The notes: generated by a model from the sequence alone, not told the origin. DNA of 64,000 bases from CAVVEC01 sp963747105 (GCA_963747105.1 CAVVEC010000008.1:372001-436000), one strand, 5' to 3'; counted from the first letter of the stretch, positions 47,766 to 55,805 are shown. Translations and numbers: made by a program.

Positions 47766-48143
47766 ATGATTCTTGACACCAATGCCCTGTCTGCCGCGGC
47801 CGACGATGATCCGGCAGTCATCGCCCTGCTGGCTCGCGCCGACCAGCTGGCGATCCCCGTGATTGTGCTCGGCGAGTATCGCTACGGCATCGCCCAGTCG
47901 CGCAACCGGGCCAGCTATGCAAACTGGTTGAAGGGCCTGCTGCAGGACTGCCTGGTGCTGGACATCTATGAGCCGACCACGCATTATTACGCGGAGATCA
48001 CTCTCGAACTAAAGCGCCAAGGTAAGCCAATTCCAACCAATGATGTCTGGATCGCCGCCCTTTGCCGCCAGCACGGGCTTCCGTTACTGAGCCGCGATCG
48101 CCATTTCGATCTGGTAGCGGGAACCAAACGGATCGGGTGGTAA
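47766..48143 (+). CDS. VapC-like PIN-domain toxin
   Basis: The 125-residue PIN domain shows the acidic residues of the metal site: D in MILDTNAL, E in VLGEYRYG, D in PTNDVWIAALCRQHG and D in SRDRHFD. VapC toxins are endoribonucleases that cut tRNA or rRNA. The antitoxin precedes by 10 bp. Downstream the sequence turns directly into REP-rich DNA. Confidence 0.9.
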   Translation: MILDTNALSAAADDDPAVIALLARADQLAIPVIVLGEYRYGIAQSRNRASYANWLKGLLQDCLVLDIYEPTTHYYAEITLELKRQGKPIPTNDVWIAALCRQHGLPLLSRDRHFDLVAGTKRIGW

Positions 48144-48209
48144 TCGCGTCTTGTGGCGCGGACCTGCCTGGGCCTTCGATTTCGTCCGTGGCCTCTAGGA
48201 ATTCTGGAA

Positions 48210-48235
48210 ATGCCGGCAACGACCTACTCTCCCAC
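48210..48235 (-). other. 5S rRNA 3'-end fragment
   Basis: The 26 bases here are the same as 54864-54889, the 3' end of the real 5S gene with its last processed bases. The copy is directly followed by a REP (48240). It is too short to be functional. Confidence 0.75.
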
Positions 48236-48239
48236 TCAC

Positions 48240-48400
48240 GTGTGGCGCGGGCGCCCTCGCCCGCGAAAAAAGGCACATTCAGCCGACAATCCCGTTCTGG
48301 CAACGAACTTGCCAAACATGTTCGGTCGTCACTGACATCCAGTTTTCCGGCAATTAACTCTGCAACCAGCTGTGGCGGGCGAGGCCGCCCGCCCTACACG
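48240..48400. repeat. REPIN left of the RAYT gene
   Basis: A GTGTGGCGCGGGCGCCCTCG palindrome starts at 48240 and an inverted variant (GTGGCGGGCGAGGCCGCCCG then CCCTACAC) ends at 48400, 5 bp before the transposase ATG. Confidence 0.75.
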
Positions 48401-48404
48401 TCCC

Positions 48405-48941
48405 ATGTCCAGCAAAGTTCCGTTGCCAGCGAAATACTGCTATCGCCGTCGCCTCCCTCACTTGCAGAAAGCGGACGCGGCGCTGTTCGTCACCTTCTGT
48501 ACTGGCGTGCGCCTGATCTTGCCGGATCAGGCCCGCGATCTTGTTTTTGAACACTGTCTGCGGGAGGGTGGCCTGGCAAGTGTGGCGCGGGCGCCCTCGC
48601 CCGCGAAAGGTCAGCCCCCGCGAATTCACTTGTACGCAGTCGTAATCATTCCGGACCACGTCCATCTGCTGTTTTCGCCCTTGCGGAACGGGAACGGTTG
48701 GCCCTTCCCCCTGGTGGACATCCTGCAATCCTTGAAAAGCGCCACGGCACATCGCATGAACAAGCTTCTCCATAACTCAGGTCCGGTCTGGGAGGAAGAG
48801 TCGTTCGATCATGTGTTGCGGTCCGGTGAAAGCTTGAAGGAGAAATGCGAGTACATCCGGCAGAATCCGGTAGAAGCAGGGCTGGTGAAAAGGCCTGAAG
48901 ACTATCCCTGGCTGTGGATCGAGCCCGAGGTGAAAGATTGA
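48405..48941 (+). CDS. REP-associated tyrosine transposase (RAYT, IS200-like)
   Basis: The ATG at 48405 gives 178 residues with the Y1 HUH nuclease fold: the HUH motif in VVIIPDHVHLLFSP (~residues 82-95), a basic region, and the catalytic tyrosine in EYIRQNPVEAGLV near the C-terminus. RAYTs bind and cut REP palindromes and are thought to mobilise them. REPINs lie directly on both sides. Residues ~59-68 (SVARAPSPAK) are encoded by a REP palindrome inserted in frame, between LREGGLA and QPPRIHLYAV. The core motifs are intact, so activity is possible. Confidence 0.9.
   Translation: MSSKVPLPAKYCYRRRLPHLQKADAALFVTFCTGVRLILPDQARDLVFEHCLREGGLASVARAPSPAKGQPPRIHLYAVVIIPDHVHLLFSPLRNGNGWPFPLVDILQSLKSATAHRMNKLLHNSGPVWEEESFDHVLRSGESLKEKCEYIRQNPVEAGLVKRPEDYPWLWIEPEVKD
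48580..48608 (+). repeat. REP palindrome in frame inside the RAYT gene
   Basis: GTGTGGCGCGGGCGCCCTCG followed by CCCGCGAAA matches the flanking REPs base for base. It keeps the reading frame and adds roughly ten residues. Confidence 0.9.
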
Positions 48942-48944
48942 CCG

Positions 48945-49077
48945 GTGTGGCGCGGGCGCCCTCGCCCGCGGCTTCTGACTTTGCTGGCACTGTCAAAAGA
49001 ACCGTTAACAGCGGGCAAAATGGCAGACTTTAATTGCGGACTCCGGCCTCTCGCGGGCGAGGGCGCCCGCGCCACAC
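48945..49077. repeat. REPIN right of the RAYT gene
   Basis: The left REP GTGTGGCGCGGGCGCCCTCG at 48945 and its inverted copy ending at 49077 (CGAGGGCGCCCGCGCCACAC) are perfect partners, with ~80 bp between them. It starts 4 bp after the transposase stop. Confidence 0.9.
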
Positions 49078-49083
49078 GTTAGA

Positions 49084-49270
49084 ACGTGGCCTTTATTTAT
49101 GCTGGCAACCTGCGGCGTTTGCGCGGCGTCTGAGCCGCGCGCCGCAGTCCTGAGCGAGCGAAGCGAGTCGAAGGATCTCTTGAGCCGCTTTGCGGGCGTG
49201 ACCCTGAGCGTAGTCGAAGGGGGAGCCCGCAGCCGAAATCCCGAGCGTTCTGTGCGAGGAATCTGCTACG
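49084..49270. repeat. Composite repeat with rRNA-terminator remnant, copy 1
   Basis: It begins with GAACGTGGCCTTTATTTATG, the far arm of the rRNA operon terminator, then CTGGCAAC, then a ~150-bp block with palindromic CGCGGCGTCTGAGCCGCGCG and CTGAGCGAGCGAAGCGAGTC. The whole is nearly repeated at 51010-51205 and its second half, more diverged, at 50165-50345. Confidence 0.75.
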
Positions 49271-49320
49271 GTTCCAGGTTAGCGTCCGAAAGGCGTGGAC
49301 GCGAACCTGGGCCATGAGCC

Positions 49321-50052
49321 TTAGTGACCGTGGTCGCCCGAATCCGCCGGCGTTCCGTCCGACCACTTGCTTACCGGAACGTCAATTGTGGTATAGCGGC
49401 CTATTTTTTCTTCGTGCGCGTCCAACGGGACGTCGTCCCCCAGGTCGGATCCCAAGGCTTTAGGGTCGATTTCGGAAACAAAAAACATCACGTGGGGAAG
49501 CCACGGTCCTTTGACGCCGGCATTCAAATACCCTTGCTTTGACAACATGTAGGACATCGAACCGGGTTCGGGTGTGGGCAGCTCACCTTTCGCGATGCCG
49601 TCTATTATGGCGTCTTCTATTTGGGTGTTCGAACGTCCGGCAATCGCTAGTTCAGTCTTCTTGAAGTAGATCGGAAGAAATGACCGCGCACCCGGAGCGC
49701 TGAGGCAGATCGGACCATGTATCTTTGGGTCCCAAAAAGCCGGATTGTTCTTCGGTAAGTCCCATGATCGTCCCACCGCGCATACGAAACCGTTCTTCCC
49801 CTCCACGGCAGTTTCATAGCCATGCCTTCCGAGGACCATAACCGTGGCGTCCTTGGCAACCGATGGCGGAGCCGCGCTGCGGGCCATCGCAATCTCCGCA
49901 TCGCGGTCCATCAGATAGCGATCGATTGAGGCCATGGTGCTGGTGGGATACGAATTCCGGGCGTCCGCTGCCCGTGCTGGCCCCGCCGCGCCTAGCGCGA
50001 CCACCAGCGTGAAGCCTTCCAGGGCGATAGTCCTAGCTAAGTTGCGGATCAT
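49321..50052 (-). CDS. Secreted hypothetical protein
   Basis: The ATG at 50052, with AAGGAAA upstream, gives a 243-residue protein with a signal peptide (LEGFTLVVALGAAGPARAAD). Mature features include NGFVCAVGRSWD, FWDPKIHGPICLSAPGAR and a helical EDAIIDGIAKGEL. I do not recognise it; it looks like a small exported protein of soil bacteria. It lies between composite repeats. Confidence 0.6.
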   Translation of the reverse strand: MIRNLARTIALEGFTLVVALGAAGPARAADARNSYPTSTMASIDRYLMDRDAEIAMARSAAPPSVAKDATVMVLGRHGYETAVEGKNGFVCAVGRSWDLPKNNPAFWDPKIHGPICLSAPGARSFLPIYFKKTELAIAGRSNTQIEDAIIDGIAKGELPTPEPGSMSYMLSKQGYLNAGVKGPWLPHVMFFVSEIDPKALGSDLGDDVPLDAHEEKIGRYTTIDVPVSKWSDGTPADSGDHGH

Positions 50053-50547
50053 GGAGTTTCCTTTCGATACCAATTCTCTACCTTCACACCTTGATGCGGC
50101 GGCCACGGCGGATCGTTGTATCCTCAAAGCTCAACCCGGTTGGTATGCTGGGGAGGTGGGGCGGGAGTGCCATCGGCCTTGCGGGGCTTAACTTGCGCTG
50201 TTTGCGCGGCGTCCGAGCCGCGCTGCGCAATCCCGAGCGAAGCGTGGCGGAGTCGAGGGATCTCTTGCGACGCTTTCCGGGCGTGACCCTGAGCGCAGTC
50301 GAAGGGGGGAGCCCGCAGCCGAAATCCTGAGCGAAGTGGAAGGATCTTCCGTGTTCCAGCTGTTTCTGTCGCCGTCGACCGGCAACCCTCAAGCGTGGAC
50401 GATCTTGGCCGACTCGCGTTCCCGCGCAACCCAGCGCTGGCGCAGGCGCTCCAGCGGGTCGAGCGCCAGGCTGACGAGCCACGAGACCACCGCCGCAACA
50501 CCGAGGCTGACCGCGATAGTGAGAGAAACCACCTTGAACACTTCCAT
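50053..50547. repeat. Intergenic stretch with 5S fragment and composite repeat, copy 2
   Basis: At ~50170-50195, ATCGGCCTTGCGGGGCTTAA with CTT matches an internal part of the 5S gene (near 54912-54937) with one mismatch. It is followed (to ~50345) by the GCGCGGCGTC.GAGCCGCGC and CTGAGCGCAGTCGAAGG block of the composite repeat. The rest up to 50547 shows no convincing gene. Confidence 0.65.
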
Positions 50548-50929
50548 CTAAGCTGCTCCCCAAATCACGATTCCGCAAATCAAACTTATCGCAAACATGC
50601 CCAGAAAGCAATTTGTCCAAGCCCTCTCGCGTGCGCTCATCTGCGATCGGTTCACATGGATCGAGACACCGGCCAGGGTTACAGTGGCCAGCACAATCAG
50701 GATGCTGGTGAGCACCATCCACTCCGGACCGAACCTCTCATGCAGCTTGTGATTGATAAACATGCTGCCCGTCGCGCCAATTGCCAGGATGCACAAGTCC
50801 GTCCCGCCTTCCGCCACCTGCGTCGGGATGGTGGTGTTCTTGTCAAAACTGAATCACTCCTACCGCAACCAAGGCGATCAGCGGAACAAAAATGTGCGCA
50901 CAGAGGGAGAGCAGCACCAACCACCTCAC
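50548..50929 (-). pseudogene. Small membrane protein, one frameshift
   Basis: The frame from a GTG near 50929 (VRWLVLLSLCAHIFVPLIAL) runs to a stop in TTTTGA; removing one T of that run joins it to the frame DKNTTIPTQVAEGGTDLCIL that ends at 50548. The ~126-residue product would have three or four membrane helices. Family not recognised. The T-run indel fits the error pattern seen elsewhere in the window. Confidence 0.6.
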
Positions 50930-51009
50930 AAGCGTGAGCTGATTATAGTGTCCGTGCCGTCCGTCCCTTCCATTGAGAAAAGAAAAATGACAAAGCTTCC
51001 CAAAACGGA

Positions 51010-51205
51010 AAAGGCCACGCTCATTTCTGAACGTGGCCTTTACTTAATGCTGGCAACCTGCGGCGTTTGCGCGGCGTCTGAGCCGCGCGCCGCAGTCCTG
51101 AGCGAGCGAAGCGAGTCGAAGGATCTCTTGAGGCGCTTTGCGGGCGTGAGCGAAGCGGGGAGCCCGCAGCCGAAATCCCGAAGCGTTTCTGTGCGAGGGA
51201 TCTCT
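51010..51205. repeat. Composite repeat with full rRNA-type terminator, copy 3
   Basis: AAAAGGCCACGCTCATTTCT, then GAACGTGGCCTTTA, equals the terminator of the rRNA operon (54827-54862). TGCTGGCAAC and the ~150-bp palindromic block of 49084-49270 follow. So the rRNA operon tail has been copied here and fused to the repeat. Confidence 0.8.
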
Positions 51206-51225
51206 GACTGCTTATACTACTGCCA

Positions 51226-51918
51226 GTGACGTTTTTCGATCGAAACGGCAACCCGGCCTCGTACCATCAATGGCTCGCCACTTACGAGCCATCGTATTTC
51301 CTCGGCGGGATGCAGTTCGGACGTAGAGTCAACCAGCGAAACCAGAGCAGCCTGTTTATTGAGAATCAGGCTGACGCTCTCTTGACTCAACCGAGGGCGC
51401 TTTCGCAAACGGATCTAACCTTAGCCTTGGCATGGAAAATCGGAGCCATCGATCATGGCGCCTCGACAGCGAGTCTAGTATGGAATCCGGCGAACTTCCC
51501 GACGGCACTGATCGGCCCACGATACAACTGGGACTTCTCGCTGAGCATTCCTTGCTTGGCGACAAATATGGCCGCGATTGTCCAACGGCTAGCGGCTGAT
51601 CCTGCATATCTGCTTGGCTTGAAATTGCCGGGCACAGGCTTCGGTCCCACGAACAGGCTGGCGATTCAGTTTTTCGTTACCCACGGTAGCGAGCCGCTCT
51701 ATGACCAGTTCGCCTACAAAGGGGCGCTGGCAATTGACCAGAATCTTCAACCGTGCGTGGGAGCGCCCGTAACAGGCTATAAGGAGGTTCAAAATTGGGG
51801 CGATTAGCAGACCTTTAAGTCCCTGCTGAGGAGGATTGGCCTTCAGGCGCATGGGAACATGTTCATTTCTCGCGAGGATGACAGGGCGCTCTGGGTATAC
51901 GGGCATCTTTTCAAGTAG
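51226..51918 (+). pseudogene. Hypothetical protein with in-frame stop
   Basis: A 193-residue frame from the GTG at 51226 ends at TAG (51805-51807), but the same frame goes on with 36 sensible residues (QTFKSLLRRIG, MFISREDDRALWVYGHLF) to a TAG at 51918. A C-to-T change of CAG to TAG would explain it. No signal peptide. The family is not recognised. Confidence 0.5.
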
Positions 51919-51943
51919 AGACAAACTCCTTTGGCGAACTGTC

Positions 51944-52192
51944 CTACATACCCTTTTTCGGAAGCGGCTTAATGGAAGCTGAATTGACAGGCGGCCGGAA
52001 GTTCATCTCTTTCACTCTAGCTTGGTACCTCTTCTTCTTGGTATGGCGGAGACCTTCTTGATAGAGAATCGCCTTGTTCGTTAAGGGGCGCTGCCGTCGC
52101 TGCTCATCGCTCGCCGAATGAGGAAGGCCTTCAACCTGCGCTTGCAAGTCTCGCTTGTTTTTCGCCACTCGGTCCCAGTTCATTTTGGCCAT
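51944..52192 (-). CDS. Small basic hypothetical protein
   Basis: The ATG at 52192 gives 82 residues rich in Lys and Arg (AKMNWDRVAKNKRD, HTKKKRYQARVKEMNFRP), with no membrane segment. It lies next to the IS66 element's left end. It could be a DNA- or RNA-binding protein by composition only. Confidence 0.5.
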   Translation of the reverse strand: MAKMNWDRVAKNKRDLQAQVEGLPHSASDEQRRQRPLTNKAILYQEGLRHTKKKRYQARVKEMNFRPPVNSASIKPLPKKGM

Positions 52193-52245
52193 GAGTACTC
52201 CAGCGTTCACAACCCGCATCTAGTCTATCCTAACCCTTATGGCGC

Positions 52246-52253
52246 GAACTTTC
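52246..52253. repeat. IS66 target-site duplication, left copy
   Basis: GAACTTTC immediately before the terminal GTAAGCG; the same 8 bp follow the right end. Confidence 0.9.
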
Positions 52254-52302
52254 GTAAGCGTTCGGTGTAAGCCGTATTGACCAGGTGCGGGACTCGTTCT
52301 AA

Positions 52303-53880
52303 CTAAGCTGCGGATTGGCTTGCGAGAGTTAGGCTTGCGGCGATGTTCCAAGGCAGTAATTCCTCGATGCGAGTGATGGGGTGATCGGCGATCCGCGACA
52401 GCACTTCGTGCAGATAGGCTTCCGGATCCAGGCCGTTGAGTTTGGCCGAGCCGATTAAGCTGTAGATGGCAGCCGCCCGCTCACCTCCAGTATCTGATCC
52501 CGCAAACAAGTAATTCTTTCGACCGAGAGCAACCGCACGTAGAGCACGTTCTGCGGCGTTGTTGTCGATCTCGATGTGTCCGTCGTCGCAATAACGCAGT
52601 AATGCGTCCCAGCGTGAGAGGGCGTAGCGAATCGCTGCCGTCGTATCCGACTTGCGCGAAAGCTTGGGGAGCGTCGCCTCGAACCACTGTCGCAGAGATT
52701 CGAGCAAGGGTCGCGCACGGGCGTTGCGAACTTGTTGTCGCTCTTCTGCTGGCCGACCGCGAATCTCTTTCTCGATCCCATACAGGGCTGCGATTCGCTC
52801 CAGGGCTTCGCTCGCTACCGGCGACGCATGCGCCTGTTGCAGATCGAAGAACTTGCGCCGCACGTGCGCCCAACACGCCGCTTCTTGGATGCGGCCGTCT
52901 TCGTAGAGTTGATTGAATCCGGCGTAGGCGTCGGCTTGCAGCGTTCCGCGAAACTCGCGCAGGTGCCGCTCGGGATGTTCCCCTTTGCGATCCGGCGAGT
53001 AGGCAAACCACACTGCCGGTGCCGCCAGCTCACCCGCAGGCCGGTCATCGCGGACATAGGTCCACAACCGCCCGGTCTTGGTCTTGCCATTCCCCGGAGC
53101 CAGCACCGGCACGGGCGTGTCGTCGGCGTGCAGTTTTCCGGAGGCCGTCACGTAACGGCGCAGCACTTCAAGCAGTGGTTCTAACAACTGGCTGGTTCCA
53201 CCCACCCAGTCGGCCAGGGTCGAGCGCTCCAACTCAATGCCCTGGCGCCCATAAATCTCCGACTGGCGATACAACGGCAAATGGTCGGCATACTTCGAGA
53301 CCAGTACGTGAGCCAACAGTCCAGGCCCGGCTACCCCGCGTTCGATAGGTCGGCTTGGCGCCGACGCTTGCACGATGTGGTCACACTTCGTACAGCTCAA
53401 CTTGGGCCGCACGTGGCGAACCACGAAGAAGCTCGCCGGCACGTACTCCAGCATCTCGGAAACGTCCTCGCCCAACTTACTCAGCGCACCGCCACAATCC
53501 GGACAAGCCGATTCTTTCGGTTCGTGCCTCTGCGTTTGACGGGGCAGATGATCGGGTAACGGCCGACGGGCTGGTTTCGCAACAGTACTACTACTAATAA
53601 GGAGGGGAGATGTCGTGGCCCCAGGCTTACTCTCCGGCTGGCTTGCGCTCTCGACGGGTTTCGCTTGCAGATCTTCCAGCCGTAACTCCAATTGCTCGAT
53701 CTGCCGCGCCAGCTTCTCCGACTTCCGCCCAAACTGCATGCGCTGCAGCTTGGCGATCAGCAGCTTGAGATGCTCGATCTCGCTTTCGCGCCAGAGCAGT
53801 TGCTCATGTTGCGCCAGAACTAGCGCTTTCAACGCTTCCGTCGGAAGCAGGTTCAGATCCGGAAGCGGGTTGCCTGACAT
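52303..53880 (-). CDS. IS66 transposase TnpC
   Basis: The 525-residue DDE transposase of IS66 has an N-terminal coiled coil (LLWRESEIEHLKLLIAKL), a zinc-ribbon-like part (CPDCGGALSKLGED, LSCTKC), an HADDTPVPVLAPG aspartate, a second aspartate in LQADAYAGFNQLYE, CWAHVRRKFFDL and the final glutamate in EIDNNAAERALRAVALGRKN. Complete; the last of the three element genes. Confidence 0.95.
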   Translation of the reverse strand: MSGNPLPDLNLLPTEALKALVLAQHEQLLWRESEIEHLKLLIAKLQRMQFGRKSEKLARQIEQLELRLEDLQAKPVESASQPESKPGATTSPLLISSSTVAKPARRPLPDHLPRQTQRHEPKESACPDCGGALSKLGEDVSEMLEYVPASFFVVRHVRPKLSCTKCDHIVQASAPSRPIERGVAGPGLLAHVLVSKYADHLPLYRQSEIYGRQGIELERSTLADWVGGTSQLLEPLLEVLRRYVTASGKLHADDTPVPVLAPGNGKTKTGRLWTYVRDDRPAGELAAPAVWFAYSPDRKGEHPERHLREFRGTLQADAYAGFNQLYEDGRIQEAACWAHVRRKFFDLQQAHASPVASEALERIAALYGIEKEIRGRPAEERQQVRNARARPLLESLRQWFEATLPKLSRKSDTTAAIRYALSRWDALLRYCDDGHIEIDNNAAERALRAVALGRKNYLFAGSDTGGERAAAIYSLIGSAKLNGLDPEAYLHEVLSRIADHPITRIEELLPWNIAASLTLASQSAA

Positions 53881-53955
53881 GCGCGGAGTATCGCATGAAT
53901 CTTCGCGCCACGATCTTCTCCGCGCAAAAAAAGTTGTGCAAAAGAACCTCGTGCG

Positions 53956-54303
53956 TTACACCGACAGTTGCGGATCCCAGGCGCGCTCCGGTCGCCGCCA
54001 GTCAATGCCTTCCAGCAGCATGGATAACTGCGCCCGCGTCAGCGAAACCGTACCGCTCGCCGCTTGCGGCCACACGAAACGTCCGCGCTCTAAACGCTTC
54101 GAAAATAGACAAAGCCCATCGCCATCGAACCACAAAACCTTGATCAAATCGCCGCGCCGCCCGCGAAACACGAACACATGACCCGAGAACGGACTCTGCT
54201 CCAGTTGGGTTTGTACCAGCGAGCTCAGCCCGGTGAAACCCCGCCGCAGATCGGTCACGCCCGCTGCAATCCAAACCCGCGTGTTAGTGGGTGGCCCGAT
54301 CAT
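53956..54303 (-). CDS. IS66 Orf2 protein TnpB
   Basis: The ATG at 54303 overlaps the tnpA stop (ATGA), indicating coupled translation. The 115-residue product has the IS66 Orf2 motifs RVWIAAGVTDLRRGFTGL, GHVFVFRGRRGDLIKVLWFD and GLCLFSKRLERGRFVWP. It is required for IS66 transposition in characterised relatives, but its biochemical role is unclear. Confidence 0.95.
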   Translation of the reverse strand: MIGPPTNTRVWIAAGVTDLRRGFTGLSSLVQTQLEQSPFSGHVFVFRGRRGDLIKVLWFDGDGLCLFSKRLERGRFVWPQAASGTVSLTRAQLSMLLEGIDWRRPERAWDPQLSV

Positions 54304-54683
54304 GCCCGCAGGCACTCCAACAACACCCGCAGCAAAACCGGATCGGCGCTGCCCTCGATGCGCACCTGCGCGTGTCGAAGTTTGATGTGAACCGTGCCCG
54401 CCAAACAAGTCGAAGAGCTCCCGCCACTCGACGATGTCATCAGCGACGGCGAGCTCTCGCTTACGCTGACCGGCAACAGCTTCATCGCACCGCTGCCTCC
54501 CAGTCGCCTTGCCAGATACAGCTTGCGCCAGTTGAAAACCAGGTTAGCGTTGACCCCGTGCGCCCGTGCCACTCTTGCTACCGATGCACCCTTCGCCAAC
54601 GTCTCTTCGACAATCCCTCGCTTCTCCTCCAACGTCCGGTACCGCCGTTTAGGTGGGGTGGTTTGAGTGTATGTGTCCATCAT
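54300..54683 (-). CDS. IS66 Orf1 protein TnpA
   Basis: The 127-residue protein starts KRRYRTLEEKRGIVEETL with a helix-turn-helix of the Tnp_1/IS3-like type (ASVARVARAHGVNANLVFNWRKLY). It probably binds the element ends. First gene of the element; its stop overlaps tnpB. Confidence 0.93.
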   Translation of the reverse strand: MMDTYTQTTPPKRRYRTLEEKRGIVEETLAKGASVARVARAHGVNANLVFNWRKLYLARRLGGSGAMKLLPVSVSESSPSLMTSSSGGSSSTCLAGTVHIKLRHAQVRIEGSADPVLLRVLLECLRA

Positions 54684-54773
54684 CGCTCCAAGTGGACACT
54701 ATCGCTGGTGTCCACATCCAGAGCATGACTCCCACTTACACCTCTGTCCAGACGGCCACCAGCGGACGCTTAC

Positions 54774-54781
54774 GAACTTTC
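54774..54781. repeat. IS66 target-site duplication, right copy
   Basis: GAACTTTC directly after the right end. A second GAACTTTC follows at 54782-54789, so the target already held, or has since gained, a tandem copy. Confidence 0.85.
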
Positions 54782-54826
54782 GAACTTTCGCGGGGCAGGA
54801 GTGCCCGCGCCACACAAGACAAGCGG

Positions 54827-54862
54827 AAAAGGCCACGCTCATTTCTGAACGTGGCCTTTATT
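54827..54862 (-). terminator. Terminator of the rRNA operon
   Basis: On the minus strand, AAAGGCCACG, a TTCAGAAATGA loop and CGTGGCCTTT with a T run form a strong hairpin about 4 bp past the 5S 3' end. Copies exist at 51010 (complete) and 49084 (half). Confidence 0.85.
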
Positions 54863-54865
54863 TAT

Positions 54866-54981
<116 letters not shown>

Positions 54982-55105
54982 ACTTGAAGCAGCTTCTAGC
55001 TACTAGCTCCTGGCTACTAGCTTGATTCTTCCGGCGCGGACTTCATCGCCATCCCTGGGAGAACCACGGCTGCAAACTTTCAAAGATCGTGAGGACGATG
55101 CCTCA

Positions 55106-55122
55106 CAACTGAATAGATTGGG
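55106..55122. repeat. Outer 23S processing stem, 3' arm
   Basis: CAACTGAATAGATTGGG is the exact inverse complement of 59399-59415 on the other side of the 23S gene. A 17-bp stem enclosing the precursor would be a RNase III substrate. Confidence 0.7.
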
Positions 55123-55297
55123 TGAGACGTTGCAAGCAATGTCTCTACAGCATTACTTCGGCTTTTCGTCGGCGCCCAGCGTCAGTATCTAATTTTTGTT
55201 CCCGCCCAAGTTCTGGTGGAACAAATCTTGCTCTCGCCTCAACTCAGGTTCTAGCTGAGAGCTGAAGGCTGATAGCTGACTGCTGGTTTTTCTGCAC

Positions 55298-55314
55298 CGA
55301 GTAAATTTTATGGT
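55298..55314. repeat. Inner 23S processing stem, 3' arm
   Basis: CGAGTAAATTTTATGGT pairs perfectly with 58998-59014 at the other end of 23S. Confidence 0.8.
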
Positions 55315-55527
55315 CAAGCCGAACGGGCGATTAGTACGGGTAAGCTACGTGAGTTACCTCACTTCGACTTCCCGCCTATCAACCAGGTAGTCTTCCTGGG
55401 CCCTTCTTATCCCTTACGGGTTGGGAGATCTCATCTTGAGGAGTGCTTCCCGCTTATATGCATTCAGCGGTTATCACAACCGAACTTCGCTACCCAGCTA
55501 TGCCATTGGCATGACAGCTGGAACACA

Positions 55528-55566
<39 letters not shown>

Positions 55567-55626
55567 GTCCTCTCAAATCTCCTGCGCCCACAACAGATAG
55601 GGACCGAACTGTCTCGCGACGTTCTG

Positions 55627-55673
<47 letters not shown>

Positions 55674-55687
55674 AACCTTCTACAGCT

Positions 55688-55723
<36 letters not shown>

Positions 55724-55750
55724 GGAGCGTCGATATGAACTCTTGGCTCC

Positions 55751-55805
<55 letters not shown>

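Larger units (their letters stand above)
52254..54773 (-). mobile_element. Complete IS66-family insertion sequence
   Basis: A 2,520-bp element bounded by terminal inverted repeats that start GTAAGCGT (left: GTAAGCGTTCGGTGTAAGCC; right end inverted: GTAAGCGTCCGCTGGTGGCC). It is flanked by an 8-bp duplication GAACTTTC, the length typical for IS66. It carries tnpA, tnpB and tnpC in one direction, all intact, so the insertion is probably recent. It sits 50 bp beyond the terminator of the rRNA operon. Confidence 0.95.

Noticed and set aside
48062..48550. Open frame overlapping vapC and the RAYT start
   Set aside because: It is translated REP sequence and a shadow of both genes.
48240..49077. CRISPR-like repeats
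   Set aside because: The palindromes are not regularly spaced, have no unique spacers of equal length and no cas genes; the REP/RAYT explanation fits.
51805..51807. UAG recoding (pyrrolysine or suppressor)
   Set aside because: TAG is used as a normal stop nearby and no supporting genes were seen.
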